From the NCBI RefSeq assembly GCF_028882275.1, contig NZ_JARBUT010000026.1, forward strand, positions 1 to 64,000: DNA of 64,000 nucleotides. The letters run 5' to 3'. The number at the start of each line of letters is the position of its first letter. Position 1 is the first letter of the stretch. Below, piece after piece: positions 31,270 through 40,449 of this stretch. Made by a program: the position numbers and the translations under genes. The notes below the pieces were generated by a model. It saw nothing but the letters and a program-made list of their open reading frames with translations, made no database searches and was not told where the DNA came from. This DNA is from Nocardiopsis sp. N85 (GTDB lineage Bacteria > Actinomycetota > Actinomycetes > Streptosporangiales > Streptosporangiaceae).

Positions 31270-32967
31270 TTAGGAGCCGGTGGCGGCCCGGTAGGCGAGC
31301 CAGCCCCCGTGGGCGCTGATGTCCTCGGCCCCCTCGGCGGCGACCGCCTCACAACCGAAACCGACCACCGTGCGCCCGTCGGCGAGGGTCACCGCGCCCA
31401 GGGACATCGGGGCGGGCAGGGCGGCCAGGAAGGCGCCCAGGGCCGCCGGGGAGAGCCGCCACACCTCGCAGGCCAGGGCGGTGCCGTCGGACTCCACGCG
31501 GAACAGTCCGGGTTTGGGCGGTGTGGTGGGCAGGGCGACCATCCGGTACTCGGGGGCGGTGGCGGTGGCCTCCACGAACCGGGCCCCGGGTCCGGTGAGC
31601 TGGTGGTGCAGCGGCTGGCCGCGCAGGTGGGCGCCGAACACCGCCAGTTCCACGCCCGCCCCCGGGTGCAGCTCCCCCGGGTCCCGCCCGACGAGGGCGC
31701 CCGCCAGGTCCAGGGCGACCTGGTCCTCGAAGGCCCGGGAGATGAGACTGACCCCGAACGGGCGCCCCTCGACCTCTCCGGCCGGGACGGCGACCGCCGC
31801 CAGGTCGAGGAGGTTGACGAAGTTGGTGTAGGTGCCCAGCCGGGAGTTCACCGCGACCGGGTCGGCGGCGACCTCCGCCAGGGTGGGGTGCCCGACGGTG
31901 GTGGGCAGCAGCAGGGCGTCGAAGCCGTCGAGGATGCCGGCCGCCGTGGTCCGGTAGGCGGCCAGACGCTGTTGATCGGCGGCCAGCCGGTGCGCCGGGA
32001 CGGTCTCGGCGGCCAGGACGATCCCCGACACGGTGGGGTCGGCCCCCTCCGGGTGCCCCTTGAGGAAGTCCCCGACGGCCGCGTACCGTTCGGCGACGAG
32101 CGCGCCGTCGTAGAGCAGCCGGGCCGCCTCCAGCAGCGGGGCGACGTCCACCTCGGCCACCTCAGCGCCGGCCGCCGCCAGATCGGTGACGACGGTGGCG
32201 AAGGCGGCCCGTTCGGCCTCCGACAGCGGTTCCAGACCCGCCGGGGTCGGCACCGCCACCCGGCCCGCGCCGCGCGGGGCCAGGCGCACGTCGGCGGGCA
32301 CCGGGCGGGAGTAGGGGTCGTCGTCGGCCGGCCCGGACATCACCGTCAACGCCTCCCGGGCCGTGGCGAGGTCGCGGGCGAAGACGGTGACGCAGTCGTA
32401 GGGGCGGGCGGCGGGGACGACCCCCGACGCCGGGACCAGGCCCAGGGTGGGTTTGAGGCCGACGATGCCGTTGAGGGCGGCGGGCACCCGGCCGGACCCG
32501 GCGGTGTCCGTGCCCAGGGAGAAGTCGGCGACGCCCAGGGCGACCGCCACCGCCGAACCGGCACTGGAGCCGCCCGAGATCCGTTCCGGGTGGGCGGCGC
32601 CCCGCACCGCCCCGTAGGGGCTGCGGGTCCCCACCAGGCCGGTGGCGAACTGGTCCAGGTTGGTCTTGCCCAGGACCAGGGCGCCCGCCGCCACGAGGCG
32701 CCGCACGGCGGGCGCGCTCTCGACCGGTGTGCGCGCGAACGCCGGGTGGGCGGCGGTGGTGGGCAGTCCCGCCACGTCGATGTTGTCCTTGACGGCGACG
32801 AGCAGCCCCGCGAGCGGGAGGGCCTCGCCGGTCGCGAGCCGTTCCTCCAGGGCCTTGGCCTCCGTCTCCACGTCGTGCTCGGGGCGGAGGGTGATCCAGA
32901 CCTCGGGGCGGTCGGCCTCGGCGATCCGCCGGTAGGCGGCGCGGACGCGGTCGGTGGGGTTGTGCAT
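31270..32967 (-). CDS. atzF: Allophanate hydrolase
   Basis: A 565-residue amidase-signature enzyme that hydrolyses allophanate to ammonia and CO2, the second step of ATP-dependent urea breakdown. The Ser-cisSer-Lys triad is Lys in LLVAVKDNIDVAG (about 60) and the serines in ISGGSSAGSAVAVALG (about 130-145), with LGTDTAGSGRVPAA following. The C-terminal domain (about 450-565), with FGAHLRGQPLHHQL and APEYRMVALPT, is the allophanate hydrolase extension, not found in simple amidases. ATG 32967 overlaps the urea carboxylase stop (TGATG), so the genes are coupled. Confidence 0.92.
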   Translation of the reverse strand: MHNPTDRVRAAYRRIAEADRPEVWITLRPEHDVETEAKALEERLATGEALPLAGLLVAVKDNIDVAGLPTTAAHPAFARTPVESAPAVRRLVAAGALVLGKTNLDQFATGLVGTRSPYGAVRGAAHPERISGGSSAGSAVAVALGVADFSLGTDTAGSGRVPAALNGIVGLKPTLGLVPASGVVPAARPYDCVTVFARDLATAREALTVMSGPADDDPYSRPVPADVRLAPRGAGRVAVPTPAGLEPLSEAERAAFATVVTDLAAAGAEVAEVDVAPLLEAARLLYDGALVAERYAAVGDFLKGHPEGADPTVSGIVLAAETVPAHRLAADQQRLAAYRTTAAGILDGFDALLLPTTVGHPTLAEVAADPVAVNSRLGTYTNFVNLLDLAAVAVPAGEVEGRPFGVSLISRAFEDQVALDLAGALVGRDPGELHPGAGVELAVFGAHLRGQPLHHQLTGPGARFVEATATAPEYRMVALPTTPPKPGLFRVESDGTALACEVWRLSPAALGAFLAALPAPMSLGAVTLADGRTVVGFGCEAVAAEGAEDISAHGGWLAYRAATGS

Positions 32968-35900
32968 CAGGCGGGTTCTCCTTGCGTGATGACGGCCAGG
33001 GCGCTCCCCGGGTCGAGGTGCTGCCCCGGGCTGACGAGGATGTCGGAGATCGTTCCCGCCTTCGGGGCCCGCACCACGACCTCCAGCTTCATCGCCTCCA
33101 GACGGACCACGGGCTGCCCCTCCTCGACGGTGTCGCCGGGACGGACGTCGACCTTCCACACGGAGGCGGCCAGGGGCGCCTCCACCAGGGCCGCGCCCGG
33201 CGGCAGGTCCGGGGCCCGGGTGGCCACCGGTTCGGGTTCGGGGCGGTCGGCGAACTCGCCGGCGGCCTCCCAGGCTCGGCGCTCGGTCTCGAACGCGGCG
33301 GCCTGGCGGGCGCGGAACGCGGCGATGGAGTCGGCGTTGTCGGCCAGGAAGCGCTCGTGTTCCGCGAGGGCGAACTCCCCGTCCTCGATCCTCAGCTCGT
33401 GGCTGCCGGCGAGCAGGTCGGCGCGCAGGTCCAGGAGTTCCTCGTGGCCGACCGGGTACCAGCTGACGCGGTCGAAGAACCGCAACAGCCACGGCACCCC
33501 CGGTTCGAACGGCCCGTACTGGCCCAGCCCCGACCAGATGGGGACGGTGCGGCCGATGAGCTGGTAGCCGCCGGGACTCTCCATGCCGTAGACGCACAGG
33601 TAGGCGCCGCCGATGCCGACCCCGGCCTCGGGCGTCCAGGTGCGGGCGGGGTTGTACTTGGTGGTGACCAGCCGGTGCCGGGGGTCCAGCGGGGTGGCGG
33701 CGGGCGCGCCGAGGTAGACGTCGCCCAGGCCCAGGACCAGGTAGGAGGCGTCGAAGACGATGTCGCGGACCTGGTCGACCGTGTCCAGGCCGTTGATACG
33801 GCGGATGAACTCGATGTTGTCGGGGTTCCAGGGGGCGTCGTCGCGGACGGCGGTGCCGTAGCGGGCGATGGCCTCGTGGATGGAGGGGTCGTCGAAGGAC
33901 AGCGGCAGGTGCAGGGTGCGGCTGGGCACCCGCATCCGGGAGGTGGCCGGCAGGTCGGCCTCCACCTCGCGGAGCAGCCCGAGGAGCGTGCGCAGCGGCA
34001 GGCGTTCGGGGTCGGTGTGCAGGTGCAGGGAGCGCACACCGGGGGTGACGTCGACGATCCCTTCGGGGTGGGCGTCCTCCACGGCGGTCATGAGGGCGTG
34101 GACGCGCATGCGCAGCCCGAGGTCGAGGGCCATGGGTCCGTACTCGACGAGGATGTTGTCGTGTCCGCCGCGCCGGTAGACGACCTCCGGGGTGCCCTCC
34201 CCCGCGGGGACGCGGGCCAGGACACCGTCGTCGCCGTCGGAGCCGTCGCGCAGCAGGGCGGCCGCGGTGGGCTCGCCGTGCAGGCGCTCGGCGGCGGCCT
34301 CGGTGACCGGGTGGAACCGGACGGTGTCGCCGGGCCGGAGCTGGCCGATCTTCCAGCGGGAGCCGGAGACCACGGTGACGGGGCAGACGAACCCGCCGAG
34401 GCTGGGCCCGTCCGGGCCGAGCAGCACCGGGGTGTCGCCGGAGAGGTTGACGGCGCCGATGGAGTAGGCGGTGTCGTGCACGTTGGAGGGGTGCAGTCCG
34501 GCCTCGCCGCCGTCCAGGCGCGCCCACCCCTGTTTGGGGCCGGACAGGCGGACGCCGTTGCGCGCCGATTGGGGGTGGACCTTCCAGGCGGTGGCGTAGA
34601 ACGCGGCCATGCCCTCCCGGGTGAGGAAGTCGGGGGCGGCGTGCGGCCCCTCGGACACCTCGATGTCCCAATGGGCGTCGCCGTCGGCGAGGACCGGTAG
34701 GTCGGGGCGGTCTGCGTCGGGGACCGGAGCGGGATCGGGGGCGTCGGCGGCGATCGGCGCGGGGCGCAGCACGTCGCCGAGCCGCAGCGCGCGGCCGCTG
34801 TGGCCGCCGTAGCCGCCGGTGGTGAACGTGGAGGTGCTGCCCAGGTACTCGGGGACGTCCAGGCCGCCGCGCACCAGCACGTAGGTCCGCATACCCGGGC
34901 CTCGGGCGGGACCGACGTCGAGCAGGCCGCCCGCCGGGACCTCCAGGGGCTCCCATCGGGCGACCGGGACCCCGTCCAGGGTGACCTCGGCGGGGGCGCC
35001 GGTGACGCACACCGTCGTGGCGTGCGAGAAGCGCAGGGCCGGTCCCTCGATGGTGCACTCCAGGCCGGGGGCGCCCTCCGGGTTGCCCAGGGCGCGGTTG
35101 CCCAGGCGCAGTGACAGGTCGTCCATGGCGCCCGAGGGGGGCACGCCCACCTGCCAGTACCCGGTGCGGCCGGGGAAGTCCTGGACGGTGGTGAGGGTGC
35201 CGGCGCGTTCGACCTCGATGCGGGGTTCGGGATCGCCCACTCCGGCGCAGGTGGCGGTGGTGTGGTCGACGGCGCGCACCCCGGGGTGGGCGGCCAGGGC
35301 GCGCAGCAGCCCCAGGTTGGTCTGGAGGCCGTCCACCCGGGTGTCGGCCAGGGCGTCGGCGAGGCGGTTCCACGCGTCGTCGCGGTCGGTCCCGTGGACG
35401 ATGACCTTGGCGAGCAGCGGGTCGTAGTCGCTGGTCACCCGGCGCCCGGTGGCCGCCCATCCGTCCACGCGGACGCCCTCGGGCGTTTCGACCCGGGTGA
35501 GCAGGCCGGAGCTGGGGCGGAAGTCGTGGGCGGGGTCCTCGGCGTACACGCGCGCCTCGACGGCGTGGCCGGTGCGGACCGGCCCCTCCGGCGGGACGTC
35601 GACGAGCACGTCCTCGCCCCGGGCCTGGCGCAGCATCCACGCCACCAGGTCGACGCCGGTGATCTCCTCGGTGATGGGGTGCTCGACCTGGAGTCGGGTG
35701 TTGACCTCCAGGAAGGACGCCTCGTCCCGGTCGACGTCGTAGACGAACTCCACCGTTCCGGCGCTGCGGTAGGACACGCCGGCGCACAGTTCGCGGGCGG
35801 TGCGGTGCAGTTCGGCCCGGACGTGGTCGGACAGATCGGGGGCGGGCGCCTCCTCCACGACCTTCTGGTTGCGGCGTTGCAGGGTGCAGTCACGGTCCCC

Positions 35901-36569
35901 GAGGGTGACGACGCGGCCGTGCCCGTCCCCGAAGACCTGGACCTCGATGTGCCGGGCGCGGGAGACGAAGCGTTCCAGGAACACCCCTCCCCCACCGAAG
36001 TGGGTCCGGGCCATCCGCCCCACCTGCTCGAACGCGGCGCGCAGCTCGGCCTCGTCCGCGCAGGGGCGCAGGCCGATACCGCCGCCGCCGGAGGTGGCCT
36101 TGAGGATGACCGGGTAGCCGACGCGCTCGGCGGCGATCACCGCCGCGTCGGCGTCGGACAGGGTGTCGCTGCCCGCGACCATGGGCAGACCGGCCGCGGC
36201 GGCGGCCTTGCGGGCGGTGTGCTTGTCGCCGAACTGTTCCAGGTGGTGGGGCGCGGGGCCGACGAAGACGGGGCCGGCCTCCTCCACGGCGCGGGCGAAG
36301 TCGGCGCTCTCGGACAGGAATCCGTAGCCGGGGTGGATCGCGCCGGCGCCGGTGGCGGCGGCCGCCGCCAGGACCCGTTCGACGTCGAGGTAGCTCCGGG
36401 CGGCCGGGGCGGGGCCCAGTCGGACCGCCTCGTCGGCCATCCGGGTGTGGAGGGCGCCCGCGTCCGCGTCGGAGTACACGGCGACGGTGCGCAGGCCCAG
36501 TTCGCGGGCGGAGCGGATGATACGGCAGGCGATCTCGCCGCGGTTGGCGATGAGCACGGAGTCGAACAC
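32967..36569 (-). CDS. Urea carboxylase (biotin-dependent)
   Basis: A 1200-residue biotin enzyme that carboxylates urea to allophanate. Order: biotin carboxylase 1-450 (MFDSVLIANRGEIACRIIRSARELG; ATP loop KATSGGGGIGLR; EVNTRLQVEHPITEE), a KipA-like half of the carboxyltransferase about 460-760 (GYWQVGVPPSGAMDDLSLRLGN), a KipI-like half about 795-1040 (HLPLSFDD, GGAYLCVYGMESPGGYQL), and a biotin carrier domain at the end with EAMKLEV (about 1165). ATG 36569 is clear. Close homologues act on guanidine; the specificity residue cannot be judged here. It forms one operon with allophanate hydrolase behind the GntR gene. Confidence 0.93.
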   Translation of the reverse strand: MFDSVLIANRGEIACRIIRSARELGLRTVAVYSDADAGALHTRMADEAVRLGPAPAARSYLDVERVLAAAAATGAGAIHPGYGFLSESADFARAVEEAGPVFVGPAPHHLEQFGDKHTARKAAAAAGLPMVAGSDTLSDADAAVIAAERVGYPVILKATSGGGGIGLRPCADEAELRAAFEQVGRMARTHFGGGGVFLERFVSRARHIEVQVFGDGHGRVVTLGDRDCTLQRRNQKVVEEAPAPDLSDHVRAELHRTARELCAGVSYRSAGTVEFVYDVDRDEASFLEVNTRLQVEHPITEEITGVDLVAWMLRQARGEDVLVDVPPEGPVRTGHAVEARVYAEDPAHDFRPSSGLLTRVETPEGVRVDGWAATGRRVTSDYDPLLAKVIVHGTDRDDAWNRLADALADTRVDGLQTNLGLLRALAAHPGVRAVDHTTATCAGVGDPEPRIEVERAGTLTTVQDFPGRTGYWQVGVPPSGAMDDLSLRLGNRALGNPEGAPGLECTIEGPALRFSHATTVCVTGAPAEVTLDGVPVARWEPLEVPAGGLLDVGPARGPGMRTYVLVRGGLDVPEYLGSTSTFTTGGYGGHSGRALRLGDVLRPAPIAADAPDPAPVPDADRPDLPVLADGDAHWDIEVSEGPHAAPDFLTREGMAAFYATAWKVHPQSARNGVRLSGPKQGWARLDGGEAGLHPSNVHDTAYSIGAVNLSGDTPVLLGPDGPSLGGFVCPVTVVSGSRWKIGQLRPGDTVRFHPVTEAAAERLHGEPTAAALLRDGSDGDDGVLARVPAGEGTPEVVYRRGGHDNILVEYGPMALDLGLRMRVHALMTAVEDAHPEGIVDVTPGVRSLHLHTDPERLPLRTLLGLLREVEADLPATSRMRVPSRTLHLPLSFDDPSIHEAIARYGTAVRDDAPWNPDNIEFIRRINGLDTVDQVRDIVFDASYLVLGLGDVYLGAPAATPLDPRHRLVTTKYNPARTWTPEAGVGIGGAYLCVYGMESPGGYQLIGRTVPIWSGLGQYGPFEPGVPWLLRFFDRVSWYPVGHEELLDLRADLLAGSHELRIEDGEFALAEHERFLADNADSIAAFRARQAAAFETERRAWEAAGEFADRPEPEPVATRAPDLPPGAALVEAPLAASVWKVDVRPGDTVEEGQPVVRLEAMKLEVVVRAPKAGTISDILVSPGQHLDPGSALAVITQGEPA

Positions 36570-36628
36570 GGTGGCTCTCCTTGGTCCGAGGTTCTGCGCG
36601 CGGGTCGGTGGGCGTCGGGGGCGCCGGG

Positions 36629-37354
36629 TCAGAATGCGTCGGGGTGCAACGCCATACGGGTGAGGGCGCGCCGGGCGCGTTCCAGGACGACCTCCATGGA
36701 GGCGCCGACGTGTTCGTGCATGGCGCGGTGGGCGGCGTCGATCTCGCCGTCGAGCAGGTGTCCGACGATGGCGAGGTGCTCGGTGATGGTGGAGGCGATC
36801 CGGTCCTCGGTGAGGAAGTCGTACATGCGGACCCGGCGGATGCGCCGGTTGACCGAGACGAGGGAGTCGGTGAGGGCCCGGTTGCCGGAGGCGCGGGAGA
36901 GGTCGGCGTGGAAGTCCTCGTCGAGCAGCACGAACGAGGCGTCGGGCGCGGGCGGGTCGGCCGCGATGCCCTCCCAGCGTTCGCGCTGGGCCTTGAGGAT
37001 CTCGGGGTCGTGCCGGATGTCGGGGTCCTCCAGGGCGCGGGCGATGCCGCGCAGCTCCAGGGTGACCCTGAGTTCGTAGAGGTCGCGCAGTTCGGCGAGG
37101 TTGGGAACGCTGATGTGGAAGCCGTTCTCACGCCGCTCGACCAGGCCGTCGGAGTACAGACGGGCCAGGGCCTCTCGGACGGGCGTGCGGGAGACGCCGA
37201 AGCGCTCGGCCAGGCGCACCTCGCCGAGTCGGGTGTGGGGGGTGATGCGACCGCTGAGGACCTCCTCCCGCAGGAGGGCGTAGACCCGGTCCCGGCGGGA
37301 GCCGGCCGTGTCGACGGCGGGTCCGTCCGGGCGTGTATACAGCGGTGTGTCCAT
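36629..37354 (-). CDS. GntR-family regulator (FCD domain)
   Basis: A 241-residue regulator of the FadR group. The winged HTH spans about 18-80 (DRVYALLREEVLSGRITPHTRLGEVRLAERFGVSRTPVREALARLYSDGLVE). The helical FCD ligand domain follows (about 95-230) with the metal-site residues D and H in DEDFHADLSRASGN and the final H in HEHVGAS. It is the first gene before the urea carboxylase operon on the same strand, 59 bases away, so control of urea use is likely. GTATAC at 37334-37339, near its own start, resembles half of a GntR operator. Confidence 0.87.
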   Translation of the reverse strand: MDTPLYTRPDGPAVDTAGSRRDRVYALLREEVLSGRITPHTRLGEVRLAERFGVSRTPVREALARLYSDGLVERRENGFHISVPNLAELRDLYELRVTLELRGIARALEDPDIRHDPEILKAQRERWEGIAADPPAPDASFVLLDEDFHADLSRASGNRALTDSLVSVNRRIRRVRMYDFLTEDRIASTITEHLAIVGHLLDGEIDAAHRAMHEHVGASMEVVLERARRALTRMALHPDAF

Positions 37355-37659
37355 GGGCCCCGACGGTAGGAAGGCCGTGTTTCGGCGGCCCTGTCCTTCG
37401 GTGAAGCCTGCGTTTCCCCGTGTTTCGTCGTGCTTCGCCGCCGGAGGTGACGGCCGCCCACGGGTCGGACGTGCGACCGGCCCCGTACCGGGGTCGGAGC
37501 GCGCGCCCGACCGGCGCGACCCGGCCGCCGGGGCGGGGCCGGGAACGGGAAAGGGCGCCGCGGCCCGGGTCGTGGGAGTGCGGTGGTGTCCGGGAGGACA
37601 TGACACCACCGGCCGACCCGGGCCGCGACGCCCGTGGGGGCGGGATCGCGGGGTCCGGT
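37355..37659. other. Gap between GntR gene and DASS transporter
   Basis: About 300 bases. The left part should carry the promoter of the GntR-urea operon; the right part holds the DASS terminator hairpin at 37581-37611. No gene is seen. Confidence 0.45.
37581..37611 (-). terminator. Hairpin after DASS gene
   Basis: CGGTGGTGTC and GACACCACCG form a 10-bp stem around an 11-base loop, about 50 bases downstream of the stop of the DASS transporter on the minus strand. Confidence 0.55.
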
Positions 37660-39222
37660 CTACAGGGTGATGCCGAGGGCCCAGGCGAACAGGGCGTACA
37701 TCGCCCCGAGGATGAGGACGAGGGCGATGAGGTTGAGCCACAGGCCGCCGCGCATCATCTGGCCGATCCGCACGTGCCCCGAACCGAAGACGATCGCGTT
37801 GGGCGGGGTGGCGACCGGGAGCATGAACGCCATGGTCGCGGCCAGGGCCACGGGGACCACCAGGGCGAGGACGTCCATGTCCATGCCCATCGCCACGCCG
37901 CCCAGGATCGGCAGGAAGGTGGCGGCGGTCGCGGTGTTGCTGGTCAGCTCGGTCAGGAACAGGACCAGGGCGGCGACGGCCAGGATGAGCACCCACACGG
38001 GGATGCCGGCGAGGACGGAGACCTGACCGCCGATCCAGGTGCTCAGGCCGCTGGCGGTGAACTGCGCGGAGATGGCCAGGCCGCCGCCGAACAGCAGCAG
38101 CACGCCCCAGGGGAGCTGGACGGCCGTGTCCCAGTCGAGCAGGCGGGCGCCCTTGCGGTCGACGGGGACCAGGAACAGGACGACGGCGACGGTCATGGCG
38201 ATGCCCGCGTCGGTGATGGAGGACAGCCACGGCAGCGCGGCGCCGACCGTCTCGGTCCTGGCCAGCATCGGGATGAAGATCCAGGACAGGGCGGCCAGCG
38301 CGAACACCAGCGAGACCGACTTCTCACCGCGGGACATGCGTCCCATCTCGGCGAGTTCGGAGCGGATCAGCTCCTGTGCGCCCTCGACCCTCTTGACCTG
38401 GGGCGGGAAGACCTTGACGAGGACGAACCAGGCGATGAGCAGGAAGACCGCCGCCAGCGGGACCCCGGCGAGCATCCACTGGCCGAAACCGATGGTGATG
38501 TCGTGGGTCTCGGAGAGGTAGGCGACCATCAGCACGTTGGGCGGGGTGCCGATGATGGTGGCGACCGAGCCGATGGAGGACGCGTAGGCGATACCGAGCA
38601 TGAGCGCGGTGGCGAAGTTGGCGTCGGTGCGGCCGTTGCGGAACTGGGTGAGCACCGTGATCACGGACAGGCCGACGGGGAGCATCATCACGGCGGTGGC
38701 GGTGTTGCTCACCCACATGGTGATGAAGCCGGTGGCGACCATGAAGCCGCCGACCAGGCCGGCCGTGTTGGAGCCGACCTTGGAGACGATGGTCAGCGCG
38801 ATCCGTTTGTGGAGGTTCCACTTCTGCATGGCCAGGGCCAGCATGAAGCCGCCCATGAACAGGAAGATGGTGTCGGATCCGTAGGAGGAGGCGACGCCCG
38901 CGATGGGGGTGCCCTCCAACATCACGGGGAAGAGCACCAGCGGCAGCAGGGAGGTCACCGGGATCGGGATCGCCTCGGTGGCCCACCAGGTCGCGATGAA
39001 CGCGGTGATCGCGGCGACGGTGCGACCGTTGGCGGACAGGACCGCCTCGTCCTCGCCCTCGATGAGCGGCAGCGGCATGTCGGGCATGAGGAGGTAGACG
39101 ATCAGACCGATGACCGGGCCCGCGATGAGTCCGACCACCTTGAGGCGGGAACCTCCGGCGGGTCTCCCGTCTTGTGAGGGCGACGAGGTGTCGGGGATCT
39201 GCTCGCTCTTGGGGGACGCCAT
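37660..39222 (-). CDS. DASS/SLC13-family anion symporter
   Basis: A 520-residue divalent-anion:Na+ symporter with about 11-12 helices and an acidic loop (EGEDEAVL) early on. The two SNT substrate and sodium motifs are present: WVSNTATAVMMLP (about 178-190) and ELTSNTATAATFLPIL (about 437-452), plus FLFMGGFMLALAMQKW (about 129-144) and ATPPNAIVFGSGH near the end. Transport of C4-dicarboxylates, citrate or sulfate is typical. ATG 39222 follows GGAGGG. It diverges from a TAXI binding protein and a two-component system, which together suggest regulated carboxylate uptake. Confidence 0.9.
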   Translation of the reverse strand: MASPKSEQIPDTSSPSQDGRPAGGSRLKVVGLIAGPVIGLIVYLLMPDMPLPLIEGEDEAVLSANGRTVAAITAFIATWWATEAIPIPVTSLLPLVLFPVMLEGTPIAGVASSYGSDTIFLFMGGFMLALAMQKWNLHKRIALTIVSKVGSNTAGLVGGFMVATGFITMWVSNTATAVMMLPVGLSVITVLTQFRNGRTDANFATALMLGIAYASSIGSVATIIGTPPNVLMVAYLSETHDITIGFGQWMLAGVPLAAVFLLIAWFVLVKVFPPQVKRVEGAQELIRSELAEMGRMSRGEKSVSLVFALAALSWIFIPMLARTETVGAALPWLSSITDAGIAMTVAVVLFLVPVDRKGARLLDWDTAVQLPWGVLLLFGGGLAISAQFTASGLSTWIGGQVSVLAGIPVWVLILAVAALVLFLTELTSNTATAATFLPILGGVAMGMDMDVLALVVPVALAATMAFMLPVATPPNAIVFGSGHVRIGQMMRGGLWLNLIALVLILGAMYALFAWALGITL

Positions 39223-39289
39223 GTGAACCCTCCTGTCGTGGGTCCCGCGGGCGGGACCGCGCGGGCCCACCGGGACCTACCGGGGATCA

Positions 39290-39306
39290 CGGACCGTTAC
39301 GGTCCG
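39290..39306. promoter_or_regulatory. Palindrome in DASS/TAXI intergenic region
   Basis: CGGACCGT-T-ACGGTCCG, an 8-1-8 perfect palindrome 68 bases from the DASS start. It is a candidate operator, perhaps for the response regulator at 41860 or another factor, or a leader hairpin. Confidence 0.45.
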
Positions 39307-39489
39307 GTTTCCCCGGGATTTCTCGATTCGTCACAGTGATGGTGAACACCTCCCGATCATGTGTCCAACCCCTCACCGAAAATTAAGGTTCCTCTGACAT
39401 TCGAGAACGCCGAGTCAGTGACCTGACGCACATGGTCATCTCGGAGGCGTTGTGGGCGCTCGCCTTGGCACACCGCTTAAGCTGCCGTT

Positions 39490-40437
39490 ATGCGATCAGA
39501 AGGTCCGAATCGGCGCACCGTGTTGCGCGGAGCCGTCGGCGCCCTCGTCGCCTCCGGCATGAGCGGTTGCGGTTTCGGCGCCGAGGCCGCGCCCGCGGAA
39601 CTGATCGTCGCCACCGGTCCTCCGGGGGCCGTCTACCGGGAGATCGGCACGGAGATCGCCACACTGCTGGACGCCCGCCTGCCCGACACCTCGGTACGGA
39701 CCGTGGAGACCAGGGCCTCCCACGACAACCTGCGTCTGCTGGCGAGGGGCACGGCCGACCTGGGGCTGTCCAGCCTCGACTCCGTGCTCGCCGGCGAGAT
39801 CACCGACGCCTCGCCGCTGCGCGCCATCGGCCGCCTCTATGACAGCTTCGTCCACCTCGTCGTCCTGGACGGTTCCGGCATACGTCGTGCGGCCGATCTC
39901 GCGGGCCGACGGGTGTCGGTCGGTGCCGTCAACTCCGGTACCGAGTTCACCGCCCTCCAGATCATCGCCGAGACCGGTGTGGAACCGGAGCTCGTACGCC
40001 TGGATCAGGCGGCCTCCGCCGAGGCCCTGTGGAACCGTGAGATCGAGGCGATGTTCTCCCTCACCGGGCTGCCCACCCCGGCGATCGCCGACCTGGCCGA
40101 TCGTCACGGGGTCAGGTTGATCGACCTGTCCGGGATCGCCGTGACCATGGTGGACGCCCATCCCGAGGCGTACTTCCCCGCCACGATCCCGGCCACGACC
40201 TACCGGGGGATCCCGGCCTGTCCGACGATGTCGGTGCCCAACCTGCTGCTGTGCCCGTCCGCGCTGCCCGACGATCTCGCCCGCACGATCACCGACACCG
40301 TCTACACCGGGGCCGCCCGGATCGCCCGGACCCGGCCCGAGGCCGCGCAGATCAACGTCCGCACCGGGATCTCCACCGGAGTGGTCCCCCTTCATCCCGG
40401 GGCGGAGCAGTGGTACCGGGAGAACAAGCCGGCGTGA
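39490..40437 (+). CDS. TAXI-family solute-binding lipoprotein
   Basis: A 315-residue TAXI-type binding protein. A Tat-like lipoprotein signal (NRRTVLRGAVGALVASGMSGC) ends at Cys27. The mature part shows the family pattern: IVATGPPGAVYREIGTEIATLL (about 40-61), SHDNLRLLARGTADLGLSSLDS (about 78-99), and RRVSVGAVNSGTEFTALQIIAETGV (about 139-163). Proteins of this kind normally serve TRAP transporters, but no TRAP permease genes are here. It faces the sensor kinase gene 12 bases away, so it may present ligand to that kinase. ATG 39490 is the start. Confidence 0.83.
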   Translation: MRSEGPNRRTVLRGAVGALVASGMSGCGFGAEAAPAELIVATGPPGAVYREIGTEIATLLDARLPDTSVRTVETRASHDNLRLLARGTADLGLSSLDSVLAGEITDASPLRAIGRLYDSFVHLVVLDGSGIRRAADLAGRRVSVGAVNSGTEFTALQIIAETGVEPELVRLDQAASAEALWNREIEAMFSLTGLPTPAIADLADRHGVRLIDLSGIAVTMVDAHPEAYFPATIPATTYRGIPACPTMSVPNLLLCPSALPDDLARTITDTVYTGAARIARTRPEAAQINVRTGISTGVVPLHPGAEQWYRENKPA

Positions 40438-40449
40438 CCGGGGCCCGGG

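Noticed and set aside
32967-35787. Minus-strand open frame extending allophanate hydrolase upstream to 1505 codons
   Set aside because: The extension runs through urea carboxylase in another frame and is R/P/G-rich low-complexity; the real start overlaps the carboxylase stop.
36629-38230. Long frame placing extra sequence before the GntR protein
   Set aside because: The upstream part overlaps the DASS gene out of frame; ATG 37354 gives the normal family length.
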